Below are positions 47,641 to 56,314 of a stretch of DNA of 64,000 nt, one piece after another (the stretch's first letter is position 1; each line of letters begins with the position of its first letter). This DNA is from Achromobacter xylosoxidans A8 (lineage in GTDB: Bacteria > Pseudomonadota > Gammaproteobacteria > Burkholderiales > Burkholderiaceae_B). The position numbers were made by a program, and so were the translations under genes. The notes beneath the pieces are model-generated. The model made no database searches and was not told the origin of the DNA. It worked only from the letters and a program-made list of their open reading frames with translations. The stretch spans positions 3,720,001 to 3,784,000 of the forward strand of contig NC_014640.1 in the NCBI RefSeq assembly GCF_000165835.1. Reading direction: 5' to 3'.

Positions 47641-47760
47641 GCTGCGGAAACAATCGGTTGATATCGGAGGCCCGCGGGAGCGAACTCCGCGCCGGCATGC
47701 GGGTCGAACTGTTCATGCGCGCCGGGCAGGCGTGCAGATCGTCCTATTCAGGAGAGTCTC

Positions 47761-48195
47761 ATGAACAAGCGTATAGAACGCTGCACCATGGCCGCCGCGA
47801 TGGCGCTGGGCAGCATGGCCTTTGCCGGCATCCTGTCCACCGCGCAGGCCGGCCTGCCGCCGGTGCAACAGCAAGGTTCGGTGCAGTACGTCAGCGGCGG
47901 CATCGGGCTGGACGAATCCGAAGCCATGAAGGCTGCCGCCAAAGACTATCCACTGGCGCTGACGTTCGCCGCGCAACGCGACGGCAAGGCCGACTACGTC
48001 GCCAATGTCGCCGTCACCATCACTGACGCGCATGGCAAGTCCGTCTTGCAAGTTACCGCCGAAGGTCCGTACATGCTGGTGAAGCTGCCTGCCGGCAACT
48101 ACAAGATCTCGGCCACCTACAACGGCCAGGCGCAGCAACGCGAAGTGTCCGTGCAGAACGCGGGCACCGCGCGCGCCGTGTTCGAATGGAAGTAG
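47761..48195 (+). CDS. Secreted carboxypeptidase-regulatory-like domain protein
   Basis: 144 residues with a signal peptide (MNKRIERCTMAAAMALGSMA, cleaved after AQA near residue 30). The mature part (about 60-144) forms a small beta-sandwich pattern: FAAQRDGKADYVANVAVTIT, YMLVKLPAGNYKISATYNGQ, VQNAGTARAVFEW, typical of CarboxypepD_reg-like domains. Periplasmic or exported; function unknown. GGAGAG lies just upstream of the ATG. Seven bases separate it from the convergent GDPD gene. Confidence 0.8.
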   Translation: MNKRIERCTMAAAMALGSMAFAGILSTAQAGLPPVQQQGSVQYVSGGIGLDESEAMKAAAKDYPLALTFAAQRDGKADYVANVAVTITDAHGKSVLQVTAEGPYMLVKLPAGNYKISATYNGQAQQREVSVQNAGTARAVFEWK

Positions 48196-48201
48196 CGGGC
48201 G

Positions 48202-49179
48202 TCATGGCACGCGCTTGAACGCGCGCGCCACGGCTTCGATTTCGTTGGTCCAGATTCCGCCCGCGTAACCCGCCGGCACGCGGCGGATGTCCTCGGGCGT
48301 GTCGATGCCCGTGGAAAACCCCTCGCCGCCGTAAGGGCCGATCAGGAACGCGCTGCTGCCTGCGGCATCCATGCGTTCCAGGAAGCGACCGGGCCAACCC
48401 CACAGCCAGGGCGCCACGTTCACCGGCACCATCAACACCATGCCGCGGCAGACCTGCGGCACATGGCCGCTCCAGCCTGCGGCCACGTAGCGCAACAGGC
48501 AGGACTTCAAGTCCGAACGCGTCAGCGTCCGCAGGTCCGGCGCCAACTGGCGCAGCCGGCCTACCGGCTCCTCGCCGCCGTACACCATGAAGTCGGCCCG
48601 CCTTGCGGATGGCATGCCATTGAGCACGGCCGCCAGCGCCGCGCCCTCGGCCGGGTCGCGGCTCTTGACGTTGATCAGGAAACGCTGGCGCGGAAAGGCC
48701 TCCAGCACTTCGGACAGCGTGGGCATCAGGCCCACGCCGCGCCCGCGGAATGGAAAGGTCTTGCCGCCGTCGGCGGTATAGCCGTAGCCGATGTCCAGCC
48801 CCTTGAGCTCGGCCATCGTGTGCGCGCGCGTCTCGCCGCGGCCCTCGGTACGGCAGTCAACCGTCCAATCGTGGAACACGGCGAATTGGCCGTCGGTAGT
48901 GGGATGGACGTCGATCTCCACGATGTCGGCGCCGGCGTCGAAGCTGGCGCGCATGGACGCGATGGTGTTTTCCAGATAGCCGTGCGTGGGCGCGACGATG
49001 CGGGTGGCGGTGCAGGTGTCCTGCTCCATGCCCGCCGTGTCGTAGCGTTGGGCGATGCCGCGATGCGCCAGCAGCGTCGCCCTCGCGCCGGGATCGGGAA
49101 CGGTCCGGTCGGCGTTGTTGAGATAGACGAAGCCCAGCAACGCGATGGCTGCCAGCGCTGCAACGCGCCGCTTGCGCAT
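48202..49179 (-). CDS. Glycerophosphodiester phosphodiesterase family protein
   Basis: 325 residues. N-terminal hydrophobic anchor (about 7-22). GDPD core: LLAHRGIAQ, ENTIASMRASFDAGADIVEIDVHPTTDGQFAVFHD, with the catalytic His of HRG and the metal ligands of E-x-D and HD in place. Later GVGLMPTLSEVLEAFP and FLINVKSRD also fit. Periplasmic or membrane-anchored; hydrolyses glycerophosphodiesters to glycerol 3-phosphate and an alcohol. It could feed glpD. The MAPEG gene lies 12 bases upstream on the same strand. Confidence 0.88.
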   Translation of the reverse strand: MRKRRVAALAAIALLGFVYLNNADRTVPDPGARATLLAHRGIAQRYDTAGMEQDTCTATRIVAPTHGYLENTIASMRASFDAGADIVEIDVHPTTDGQFAVFHDWTVDCRTEGRGETRAHTMAELKGLDIGYGYTADGGKTFPFRGRGVGLMPTLSEVLEAFPRQRFLINVKSRDPAEGAALAAVLNGMPSARRADFMVYGGEEPVGRLRQLAPDLRTLTRSDLKSCLLRYVAAGWSGHVPQVCRGMVLMVPVNVAPWLWGWPGRFLERMDAAGSSAFLIGPYGGEGFSTGIDTPEDIRRVPAGYAGGIWTNEIEAVARAFKRVP

Positions 49180-49191
49180 GCCTGCTGCCCC

Positions 49192-49566
49192 TTAGACGCC
49201 GGAGAACAGGATCGCGATGATGAAGCCCACGCTGATGGTCCAGACCAGCGAGCGCAGCGCGCCCCAGCCTGCCAGGTACATGGCCAGATAGCCCAACCGC
49301 ACGCCCAGCCAGCAGGCCATCAAGGTGGCGACATGCGCGGGCGGCGCCTGGGTATACAGCGCGAACAGCACGGCCGCATAGAAGAACGGCAGCGATTCGA
49401 AGGTATTGGTCTGCGCCGCGTTGGCGCGTGCCCGCCAGCCTTCCTGGCGCGCCAGCCAGGCGCGCGGATCATTGTTGTCGAACTTCTGTCCGCCCGCCTT
49501 GGCGACTATCGCCGATACGAAAGGCAGCAGCGCCGCCGCCAACATCAACCACGCGATCATTTTCAT
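49192..49566 (-). CDS. MAPEG-family membrane protein
   Basis: 124 residues from ATG at 49566. Four hydrophobic helices; RANAAQTNTFESLPFFYAAVLF contains the MAPEG motif (N-x-x-E-x-L/F-P). LGVRLGYLAMYLAGW and RSLVWTISVGFIIAIL complete the pattern. MAPEG proteins are small trimeric membrane enzymes that, in eukaryotes, use glutathione on lipophilic substrates; bacterial roles are mostly unknown. The longer minus-strand frame is an antisense of the CPBP gene and is discarded. Confidence 0.85.
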   Translation of the reverse strand: MKMIAWLMLAAALLPFVSAIVAKAGGQKFDNNDPRAWLARQEGWRARANAAQTNTFESLPFFYAAVLFALYTQAPPAHVATLMACWLGVRLGYLAMYLAGWGALRSLVWTISVGFIIAILFSGV

Positions 49567-49707
49567 AGTCTGGCTCCCAGGTATCCGGCAGGCGCCAGGA
49601 TACCTTTGTTCGGAGCGCGGCGGCAGAGAATGAAGTGCAGGGCCTGGTCCGCGCGGCTTGCGCCGGGCCGCGTTTACACTCAGCGCTTGCCAAGTCCATC
49701 CACCTCC

Positions 49708-50556
49708 ATGCCCCTGCTCAGCCCCTGGTCCGCCCTGTTTCTTGCCGCCGCCATGTTGTGGCCGCCCGCCACGCGGCGCTGGGCGCTGGCGCCATTGGCC
49801 GCCGCCTACGCCTGGGCCTGGGCCGAGGGCACGATAGATCCCGTGGCGCTGGCCTGGCCTGCGCTGCTGATCCTGGCTGGGGTGCTGGTCCAATCGGCAT
49901 CGAACGCAACGACGCGCGCCGCTGGCCACACCCTCTTCATCGCGTTGGCGGCCTTGTTGTTCCTGCATCGGCTGCCGGGCTTTCACAACCCGCAGGTCAT
50001 CGCGCCGGCGCCGCTGACTCCGGACGCCGTGCCTTTCGGCATGTACCTGAACCTGGACAAGCCGCTGGTGGCGTTCTGGGTGGTACTCGCCATGGCGCCG
50101 CCGATGGCGGGAGCGGATTTCCGCGCAACGCTGTCGTCGGCGTTCCTGGCCTGCGCGGCCGCGGTGGCCGTCTGCCTGGGTTGCGCCCTGGCGCTGGACG
50201 TGGTGGGCTGGACGCCCAAATGGCCGCCATCGGGCTGGATCTGGCTGATCAACAACGCCCTGCTGGTAACGCTGGCGGAAGAGGCGCTGTTCCGCGGCTA
50301 CCTGCAGCAGCGGCTGACGGACTTGTGGAGCGGCCGCAACTGGGGGCCGTGGGCGGCATTGATCATCGCGGCCGTGCTGTTCGGCCTGGCGCATTACGCT
50401 GGCGGTTGGCAATGGATGCTGCTGGCCGGCCTGGCAGGCGCGGCCTACGGCCTGGCCTACCGCTACGGCGGCTTGGCCGCGGCGGTGCTGGCGCACCTGG
50501 GCCTGAACGCGGCGCACTTCGGCTTGTTCACCTATCCGATGCGCGCCGTGCTCTGA
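49708..50556 (+). CDS. CPBP-family intramembrane metalloprotease (CAAX-like)
   Basis: 282 residues from ATG at 49708 (MPLLSPWSALFLAAAM). About eight hydrophobic segments. The three CPBP motifs are present: TLAEEALFRGYLQQRL (EExxxR), GLAHYAGGW (FxxxH type) and AHLGLNAAHF (HxxxN/H). Such proteins are membrane proteases or protein modifiers. Inner membrane. The much longer frame starting at 48463 is antisense of the GDPD and is not coding. Confidence 0.87.
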   Translation: MPLLSPWSALFLAAAMLWPPATRRWALAPLAAAYAWAWAEGTIDPVALAWPALLILAGVLVQSASNATTRAAGHTLFIALAALLFLHRLPGFHNPQVIAPAPLTPDAVPFGMYLNLDKPLVAFWVVLAMAPPMAGADFRATLSSAFLACAAAVAVCLGCALALDVVGWTPKWPPSGWIWLINNALLVTLAEEALFRGYLQQRLTDLWSGRNWGPWAALIIAAVLFGLAHYAGGWQWMLLAGLAGAAYGLAYRYGGLAAAVLAHLGLNAAHFGLFTYPMRAVL

Positions 50557-50572
50557 AGGCTGGGCCTTTTAC

Positions 50573-51625
50573 CTACGCCAGTGCCGGATAGTCGGTATAG
50601 CCCCCCGGACCCGGCGCATAGAAGGTGGCCGGGTTGGGCCGGTTCAGCGCCGCCTTGAGTTCGAAACGGCGCGCCAAGTCCGGGTTGGCGATGTACTGCA
50701 CGCCGAAGGCCACGGCATCAGCCCGGCCCGCGGCGATGGCAGCCTCGGCGGACTCGCGGCCGAATCCTTCGTTGGCGATGTAGGTGCCGCCGAATTCGGC
50801 CTTGAGCATCGGGCCCAGGCTGTCAGCGGCTTCGTACTCGCGCACGCACAGGAAGGCGATGCCGCGCTTGCCGAGTTCGCGCGCCACATAACCGAACGTG
50901 GCGGCCGGATTGGAATCGCCCATGGTGTGGATTTCCCCGCGCGGCGACAGATGCACGCCCACGCGGCCCGCGCCCCACACCGATATACAGGCATCCACCG
51001 CTTCCAGCAGCAGCCGCGCGCGGTTTTCCAACGAGCCGCCATAGGCGTCAGTGCGGTGGTTGGTGCTGTCCTGCAGGAACTGGTCCAGCAGATAGCCGTT
51101 GGCGGCATGCACTTCCACGCCGTCGAAACCGGCCTCCATGGCCATCTTCGCGCCATGGCGGTAAGCCTCGACCACACCCGGAATCTCGGCCGTTTCCAGC
51201 GCGCGCGGGGTGACGTAGGCGCGCTGCGGGCGCACGTGGCTGACGTGGCCCTTGGCAGCGATAGCGCTGGGCGCCACGGGCAACTCGCCGTCCAGGAACA
51301 TGGGATCGGAAATGCGGCCCACGTGCCAGAGCTGCGCCACGATCAGGCCGCCGGCCTGGTGCACCGAGGACGTGACCTTGCGCCAACCCTGGACCTGCTC
51401 GGGGGTCCACAGGCCCGGCGTATCGGCATAGCCCACGCCTTGCGGCGTGACGGCCGTGGCTTCGGTCAGGATCAAGCCGGCGCCGGCGCGCTGGGTGTAG
51501 TACTCGACCATCAGCTCATTGGGCACGCGGCCCGGGCTGGAATGCATGCGCGTCATGGGCGCCATGACGATGCGGTTGCGCAGCGACAGATCGCCTGCGC
51601 GCAGGGGTTTGAAAAGTTGGCTCAT
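50573..51625 (-). CDS. Old Yellow Enzyme-family alkene reductase (NemA-like)
   Basis: 350 residues, FMN-dependent TIM barrel. LRNRIVMAPMTRMHSSPGRVPNE, EATAVTPQGVGYADTPGLW, AQLWHVGRISDP, GFDGVEVHAANGYLLDQFL, QDSTNHRTDAYGGS, VHLSPRGEIHTMGD. These are the landmark sequences of NemA/OYE, which use NADPH to reduce activated C=C bonds or nitro groups. Transcribed after an ArsR gene (49-base gap), the usual pattern for electrophile-inducible detoxification. Confidence 0.92.
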   Translation of the reverse strand: MSQLFKPLRAGDLSLRNRIVMAPMTRMHSSPGRVPNELMVEYYTQRAGAGLILTEATAVTPQGVGYADTPGLWTPEQVQGWRKVTSSVHQAGGLIVAQLWHVGRISDPMFLDGELPVAPSAIAAKGHVSHVRPQRAYVTPRALETAEIPGVVEAYRHGAKMAMEAGFDGVEVHAANGYLLDQFLQDSTNHRTDAYGGSLENRARLLLEAVDACISVWGAGRVGVHLSPRGEIHTMGDSNPAATFGYVARELGKRGIAFLCVREYEAADSLGPMLKAEFGGTYIANEGFGRESAEAAIAAGRADAVAFGVQYIANPDLARRFELKAALNRPNPATFYAPGPGGYTDYPALA

Positions 51626-51674
51626 GCGTAAATCCTTGGCCCCAGCTCAGGGACCGCTGGCGACGTAGCGGGGG

Positions 51675-52022
51675 CTACATATCCTGGTTCAAGCGCCGCA
51701 GGAACGCGGCGATGACGGCTTCGTTGCGACGGTAGAAGATCCACTGCCCCACCTTGGTGGCCGATATCAGGCCCGCGCGCTGCAAAACGGCCAGGTGCGA
51801 GGACACGGTGGACTGTGACAGTCCGCAGCGTTCATCGATGTGGCCCGCGCATACGCCATGCTCCAGCGTATGGCCCGGGCGCTCCTCGAAGTACGCATGC
51901 GGCGTCTTCAGCCACGTCAGGATGTCGCGCCGTACCGGATTGGCCAGCGCCTTGAGGATGGCGTCGGCGTCGACGGCAGGTAGCGCGGCGGCGGAGTCTG
52001 GGCTGGGAGTGGGGGCAGTCAT
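51675..52022 (-). CDS. ArsR-family repressor, probable electrophile sensor of the OYE operon
   Basis: 115 residues from ATG at 52022 (a TTG at 52037 is also in frame). Winged HTH: ALANPVRRDILTWLKTP, CGLSQSTVSSHLAVLQRAGLI, TKVGQWIFYRRN. Cys58 and Cys66 (in EHGVCAGHIDERCGL) flank the segment leading into the recognition helix and are candidates for thiol-based sensing. A perfect 7-bp inverted repeat containing ATATCG lies upstream. Heads the transcript with the OYE gene. Confidence 0.87.
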   Translation of the reverse strand: MTAPTPSPDSAAALPAVDADAILKALANPVRRDILTWLKTPHAYFEERPGHTLEHGVCAGHIDERCGLSQSTVSSHLAVLQRAGLISATKVGQWIFYRRNEAVIAAFLRRLNQDM

Positions 52023-52028
52023 ATTCAA

Positions 52029-52071
52029 ATATCGCAATTTACCGAATCTTATATCGGAACTATTCGATATA
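52029..52071. promoter_or_regulatory. ArsR operator candidate with ATATCG half-sites
   Basis: TATATCG (52050-52056) and CGATATA (52065-52071) form a perfect 7-bp inverted repeat with an 8-base spacer; a further ATATCG (52029-52034) sits between it and the arsR start. AT-rich within GC-rich flanks. Position fits autoregulation of the arsR-OYE operon. Confidence 0.55.
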
Positions 52072-52160
52072 TAGTCATGCCCCTGCGGTGGTCAGGGCTA
52101 TCCGAGGCTATCCGCCCGAGGCTTTCCGCCCCGGCGGCGCCCTTCCCCGTGCCGTACCGC

Positions 52161-53570
52161 TCAGACCGGGCACCGGTCCAACACGGACCACCCCGCGCGC
52201 GCCTCGATGGCCTCGCCCGCGGCCAGGCACAGGTCTTCCCGGAAACGCCCCGCCACCAGCTGGACGCCCATCGGCACGCCGTCCGCCAGGCCAACGGGGA
52301 CCGACAAGCCCGGCAAGCCGAGTATCGCGGTCGAGACCAGCGGACTCTGGGCGCGCAGCATGTCGCCCATGGCCGCGTCGCCTTGCTGGTCCTGGTCGAT
52401 CGGGAACGGGCGTTCGAACGACACCGGCATGAGCAGAACCGGATAGCGGTCGAAGAACGCGCCCCACTCCCGCAGGAGCGTGGTGCGCATGGCCAGCGCC
52501 TGCACCAAGCCGTCCTTGTCCAGGGACGAGGTGTGGGCCAGCATGCTGCGGTACGCGCGCTGGATCGCCGCGTCGCCGGCGCGCTCGATTTCGCGGCCCA
52601 TGGAGCCGGACGCCTCGTTCATCAACACATTGCGCCAGAGCTCGGCGGCCTCCTCGAACCTGGGCGGCGCCGCCGTTTCCACGATGTAGCCGGCGTCTTC
52701 CAGGCTTTTGGCGGCACGCAGCAAGGCGTCCACTACGGCGGGATCGGGCTGCAAGGCCGAGGTGCCGCAGAATAGCGCCACCCGCCGGCTGTCGCCAGGC
52801 CGCCGCAAATCCAGCGGCGCGGGGACCCACCACGGATCGCGCGAATCGCCCGCGGACATGGCTTCCAGGCCCAGCCGCAGATCGGCGATGCTGCGGCCCA
52901 ATGGCCCCTGGGTCGCAGCCAGTTGGGAGGCGACCGGACGCTCCGATTTCTGGGTGGCGTTGTAGGCCGGCACCCGGCCTTGCGATGGCCGCAGCCCCGC
53001 CACGCCGCAGGCATAGGCCGGGTAGCGGATCGATCCGCCCTGGTCGCTGCCGTGCGCCAGCGGCCCCATGCCCAGGGCGGCGGCGACGGCCGCGCCGCCG
53101 CTGGATCCGCCCGGCGTGCGCGCGGCATCGAACGGGTTGACGGTGCGGCCATGCAGGTCGTTGTCCGAGAACCAGCGCCAGGAAAATGCCGGGACATTGC
53201 TGCGACCGATCACGACCGCGCCCGCCTTGAGCCAGTTGTCGACCGCCGGATTGTTCTCGCTTGCGATGAGGTCGCGGTACGCGACGACGCCATTGGTCGT
53301 GGCCGATCCCGCCAGATCGGCATTGGCCTTGATCGTCACTGGCACGCCGTGCAGGAGGCCTAACTGCGCCCCCTCGCGCACCGCGGCGTCGGCGGCGTCG
53401 GCCGCCTTCAGGGCCTGCTCGGCGCAGATCTCGGTCAGCGGATTGAAGACCGGGTTGAGTTGCTCCGCCCGTTGCAGGCAGCTCTGCACGGCTTCGCGGC
53501 TGGAAACTTCCCGCTTGCGGATGGCAAGGGCCAGGTCGACGGCGCTCCAGCGCCAGAGTTCGTTCGTCAT
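52161..53570 (-). CDS. Amidase signature-family enzyme
   Basis: 469 residues. The Ser-cisSer-Lys triad is readable: Lys81 (GVPVTIKANAD), Ser157 (PGGSSGGAAV) and nucleophile Ser180 (GSDQGGSIRYPA). Middle-sized AS-family member; hydrolyses carboxamides to acids. No signal peptide. The Bug gene 27 bases upstream is in the same transcript, so the amide or its product may be what the Bug protein binds. Could be annotated as GatA-like, but gatB/gatC are absent and the sequence is not the GatA type. Confidence 0.9.
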   Translation of the reverse strand: MTNELWRWSAVDLALAIRKREVSSREAVQSCLQRAEQLNPVFNPLTEICAEQALKAADAADAAVREGAQLGLLHGVPVTIKANADLAGSATTNGVVAYRDLIASENNPAVDNWLKAGAVVIGRSNVPAFSWRWFSDNDLHGRTVNPFDAARTPGGSSGGAAVAAALGMGPLAHGSDQGGSIRYPAYACGVAGLRPSQGRVPAYNATQKSERPVASQLAATQGPLGRSIADLRLGLEAMSAGDSRDPWWVPAPLDLRRPGDSRRVALFCGTSALQPDPAVVDALLRAAKSLEDAGYIVETAAPPRFEEAAELWRNVLMNEASGSMGREIERAGDAAIQRAYRSMLAHTSSLDKDGLVQALAMRTTLLREWGAFFDRYPVLLMPVSFERPFPIDQDQQGDAAMGDMLRAQSPLVSTAILGLPGLSVPVGLADGVPMGVQLVAGRFREDLCLAAGEAIEARAGWSVLDRCPV

Positions 53571-53597
53571 GATGGCTCCGGATGATTGTGAACGCGG

Positions 53598-54584
53598 TCA
53601 GTCGGCCGACGCGCCGGAGCGCTTCACCATTTCGCCCCAGCGCGGAATCTCGGTGGCGATGAGGCTGGCGAATTGTTCAGGCGTGGAAGGCGTCGCGTCG
53701 ACGGACAGCGTTTCATTGAGCTTGAGGACCGCGGGATCCCGCAGCGCCTTGGCGATGGCGGCGTTGAGCTTGTCGATGATGGGCTTGGGAGTGCCGGCGG
53801 GTGCGACGATGCCGCCCCAGGACACCACTTCGAATCCCTTCAAGCCGGATTCGTCGACGGTAGGCACGCCCGGCAGGACCGGCACGCGCGCAAGGCTGGT
53901 CGCGCCCAGCACCTTGACTTGGCCGGAGCGGATGAAGGGCAGCACGCCCGCAACGTTGTCGATCATCACGTCGAGCTGGCCGCCCACGATGTCGCCCACC
54001 GCCTGCTGGCCGCTCTTGTAAGGGACGTGCAGCATGGTCGTGCCGGTTTCGCTCTTGAGCATTTCTCCGGCCAGGTGGGCGCTGGAACCCACGCCCAACG
54101 AACCGACGCTGACCTTGCCAGGATGCTGCCTGGCATAGCTGATCAGGTCCTGCACATTGCTTGCCGGGAAGTCGTTGCGGGCGATCAGCACCAGGGCATT
54201 GCTGATGGCAAGGCTGATGGGCGCAAGGCTGCGTTGCGGGTCATAAGGCAGCTTCGAATACATGCTCTTGTTGATCGCCAGCGTCACCAGATTGCCGAAG
54301 CCTATCGTGTAGCCGTCCGGCGCCGCCGCGGCCAGGGCCTGGGTGCCGACGATGCCGCCCGCCCCGCCGCGGTTGTCGACGATCACCGGCTGGCCCAGTT
54401 CGCGCCCCAGGGCATCGGCTATCGGCCGCAGCACCACGTCGGGCCCGGATCCCGCCACATACGGCACGATCAGCTTGACCGGCCGCTCGGGCCAATCCGC
54501 CTGGGCCGTGCCGGCGCCGGCCGCTCCCAGCAAGGCAAAGCACAAAGAAATGGCCTGACGGACACGAGGGGAAAAGATCTGCAT
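53598..54584 (-). CDS. Bug/TctC-family periplasmic substrate-binding protein
   Basis: 328 residues from ATG at 54584 with CAGGAG upstream. Signal peptide MQIFSPRVRQAISLCFALLG, cleaved after AQA. Then WPERPVKLIVPYVAGSGPDV, PVIVDNRGGAGGIVGTQ, AAPDGYTIGFGN, HVPYKSGQQAVGDIVGGQ and GGIVAPAGTPKPIID. Fourth Bug gene in the window. Co-transcribed with an amidase gene and divergent from LysR. Confidence 0.9.
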   Translation of the reverse strand: MQIFSPRVRQAISLCFALLGAAGAGTAQADWPERPVKLIVPYVAGSGPDVVLRPIADALGRELGQPVIVDNRGGAGGIVGTQALAAAAPDGYTIGFGNLVTLAINKSMYSKLPYDPQRSLAPISLAISNALVLIARNDFPASNVQDLISYARQHPGKVSVGSLGVGSSAHLAGEMLKSETGTTMLHVPYKSGQQAVGDIVGGQLDVMIDNVAGVLPFIRSGQVKVLGATSLARVPVLPGVPTVDESGLKGFEVVSWGGIVAPAGTPKPIIDKLNAAIAKALRDPAVLKLNETLSVDATPSTPEQFASLIATEIPRWGEMVKRSGASAD

Positions 54585-54684
54585 GGCTTGCTCCTGAACT
54601 GAAGTACGGGACTGCACCGAGTCTTGTCGTCGTGAAGCTTAGAGACCGCCCGCGCTGCGCATAAGGCTATTTCTTTGTTAAGGT

Positions 54685-54701
54685 GACAACTTCAAGTTGT
54701 C
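54685..54701. promoter_or_regulatory. Perfect palindrome upstream of LysR (54716)
   Basis: GACAACTT (54685-54692) and AAGTTGTC (54694-54701) form a perfect 8-bp inverted repeat about a single base, 14 bases before the lysR start and 101 bases from the divergent Bug gene. Close to the start, so it may be an autoregulatory site or a hairpin at the 5' end of the lysR message. Confidence 0.5.
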
Positions 54702-54715
54702 GCTATCGAGGGCGC

Positions 54716-55657
54716 ATGAAAGACCACCATCTCCGGGCCTGGCTGAAGGTCGCCGAACTGCGCAGCATCCGGGCCGCCGCCCGCAGCCTGCACCTGAGCC
54801 AGGCCGCGGTGACCAAGGCCATCAAGGAACTGGAAACCGAACTCGAAGCGCCGCTGCTCACGCGCAGCCCCCAGGGCATCGAGGTCACCGAATGCGGCGC
54901 ACACCTGACGGTGCGGGCGCAGCTCGCCCAGGCCCAGCTCTCATTGGCGCGCCAGGACATCCGCCAACTGCTCAGCGGCGCCCAGGCGCGGGTGGCCGTG
55001 GGTGTCACGCCCATGGTGATGCTGAGCGTGCTGCCCGAGGTGCTGAGCGATTTCAGGCAAAGCATGCCCGCGGCCAAACTCAAGGTCTCGGAAGGCTTGC
55101 TGGCGGCGGTCCTGCCCGCGCTGCGCAACGGCACGCTGGATTTCGCGTTGGCGTCCAGCATGGCGGACAACCATGGCGGGCAGGAATTCGACTTCGAGGA
55201 ACTGCGGCCGCTCGAATTCATGGTCGCCTGCCGCCGCGGGCATCCGCTGGCGGGCGCCACGCGATGGCACGACATCGCGGGCTGCGAATGGCTGCTCAAC
55301 ACCTCGGGCGGCAGCCACACCGACGCCTTTCTGCAAGGCTTGCGCGCAAACGGTCTGAAGCCACCCGAACGCGTCATCGACTGCGATACGTTCGGGGTGA
55401 TGTGGAACCTGATGGTCCGCAGCGACGCGTTGATCGTCTGCCCGGCGGGCATGCTCGATATCCCGCCCTACGGCGCTGAAGCCAGCCAGATCCTGACGGA
55501 GGCGCCCATGCCGGTCGCCAGCATAGGCATCATGACGCTGCGGGGGACGCCACTGTCGCTGGCGGCGTCCACCATGGCGGACCTGTTCCGGCGCCGCATC
55601 CAGCGACTGACCCAGGCAGGTGCCGTAGCTAACCGCCAGGCTGGCGGCGCGGCTTGA
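54716..55657 (+). CDS. LysR-family transcriptional regulator
   Basis: 313 residues from ATG at 54716 (MKDHHLRAWLKVAELRSIR); the open frame back to 54683 is rejected because the usual LysR start fits here. HTH AAARSLHLSQAAVTKAIKEL then effector domain. Resembles GbpR/CbbR-like regulators of aromatic acid pathways (VTPMVMLSVLPEVLSDFR). Divergent from the Bug-amidase operon and likely its regulator. Confidence 0.9.
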   Translation: MKDHHLRAWLKVAELRSIRAAARSLHLSQAAVTKAIKELETELEAPLLTRSPQGIEVTECGAHLTVRAQLAQAQLSLARQDIRQLLSGAQARVAVGVTPMVMLSVLPEVLSDFRQSMPAAKLKVSEGLLAAVLPALRNGTLDFALASSMADNHGGQEFDFEELRPLEFMVACRRGHPLAGATRWHDIAGCEWLLNTSGGSHTDAFLQGLRANGLKPPERVIDCDTFGVMWNLMVRSDALIVCPAGMLDIPPYGAEASQILTEAPMPVASIGIMTLRGTPLSLAASTMADLFRRRIQRLTQAGAVANRQAGGAA

Positions 55658-56312
55658 GACTGTCGGCCCAATCGCGCGCCAGGTCACGGCGGGCGCGCCG
55701 GTTGACCAAAGCGGTGATGGCCATGGCGATGACCGCGCCCCCGGCCGCCAGCGCCATGTCCTTCTGCGCGTCCCAGATGTCGCCCTGGGTGCCCAGATAG
55801 GCCGCTCCCAGCTCGCTGCCCACGGTGGCGGCGGCGCCCCATTCCAGCAATTCGTAGAGCGCCGAGGTCGACAGCGTAACGTCCATGGGCAGGAAGTAGG
55901 CCCAGAAGCCCCGCACCTCGACCACGCGCAGGAAGATCTCGCGGATGGGATAGGCCAGCAACAAGCCGTAGGAAAAATGCACCACGCGGTCGAAATTATT
56001 GCGTTCCCAGCCAACCATGCCGTTGAAGCTGTGGCCCGTCAGCGCCCGCCACCAGTCGTCATAAGGCACCAGCGAATAGGTGTAATGCGCGCCGACCGCA
56101 TGCAGGCACAGGTAAAGAAAGATCAGCGTGTACGAGGTCCGCGAAAACACGAACCAGCGGCGCGTGAAGAACAGCGCCGCGCCGAAAGCCAGCACCAGCG
56201 CGTTCTCCAGGGCCCAGTCCGCGCGGTCGTGCGGCGCGATGGCCAATGCCGTCCAGATGAGCGCGAACAGCGCGCCCAGCGTGTACAGGTAGCGCCGGCG
56301 CGGGTCGGCCAC
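55629..56312 (-). CDS. DUF2238 (YjdF-like) membrane protein
   Basis: 227 residues from GTG at 56312, with GGGAG seven bases upstream. Five to six hydrophobic helices. LCLHAVGAHYTYSLVPYDDWW, NNFDRVVHFSYGLLLAYPIRE, ALYELLEWGAA and YLGTQGDIWDAQKDMALAAGG are the DUF2238 blocks, rich in conserved His, Asp and Glu that could bind metal. Function not known. Starts two bases after the arfB stop, so translationally coupled to it. Its 3' end overlaps the convergent lysR end by 29 bases. Confidence 0.85.
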   Translation of the reverse strand: MADPRRRYLYTLGALFALIWTALAIAPHDRADWALENALVLAFGAALFFTRRWFVFSRTSYTLIFLYLCLHAVGAHYTYSLVPYDDWWRALTGHSFNGMVGWERNNFDRVVHFSYGLLLAYPIREIFLRVVEVRGFWAYFLPMDVTLSTSALYELLEWGAAATVGSELGAAYLGTQGDIWDAQKDMALAAGGAVIAMAITALVNRRARRDLARDWADSLKPRRQPGG

Positions 56313-56314
56313 GG

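Noticed and set aside
48463..49707. N-terminal extension of the CPBP protease frame across the GDPD and MAPEG genes
   Set aside because: The extension is antisense to two recognisable genes; the family begins at the ATG at 49708.
52161..53570. Amidase called as GatA of the tRNA amidotransferase
   Set aside because: gatB and gatC are absent and the context is a Bug receptor with LysR, which fits a catabolic amidase.
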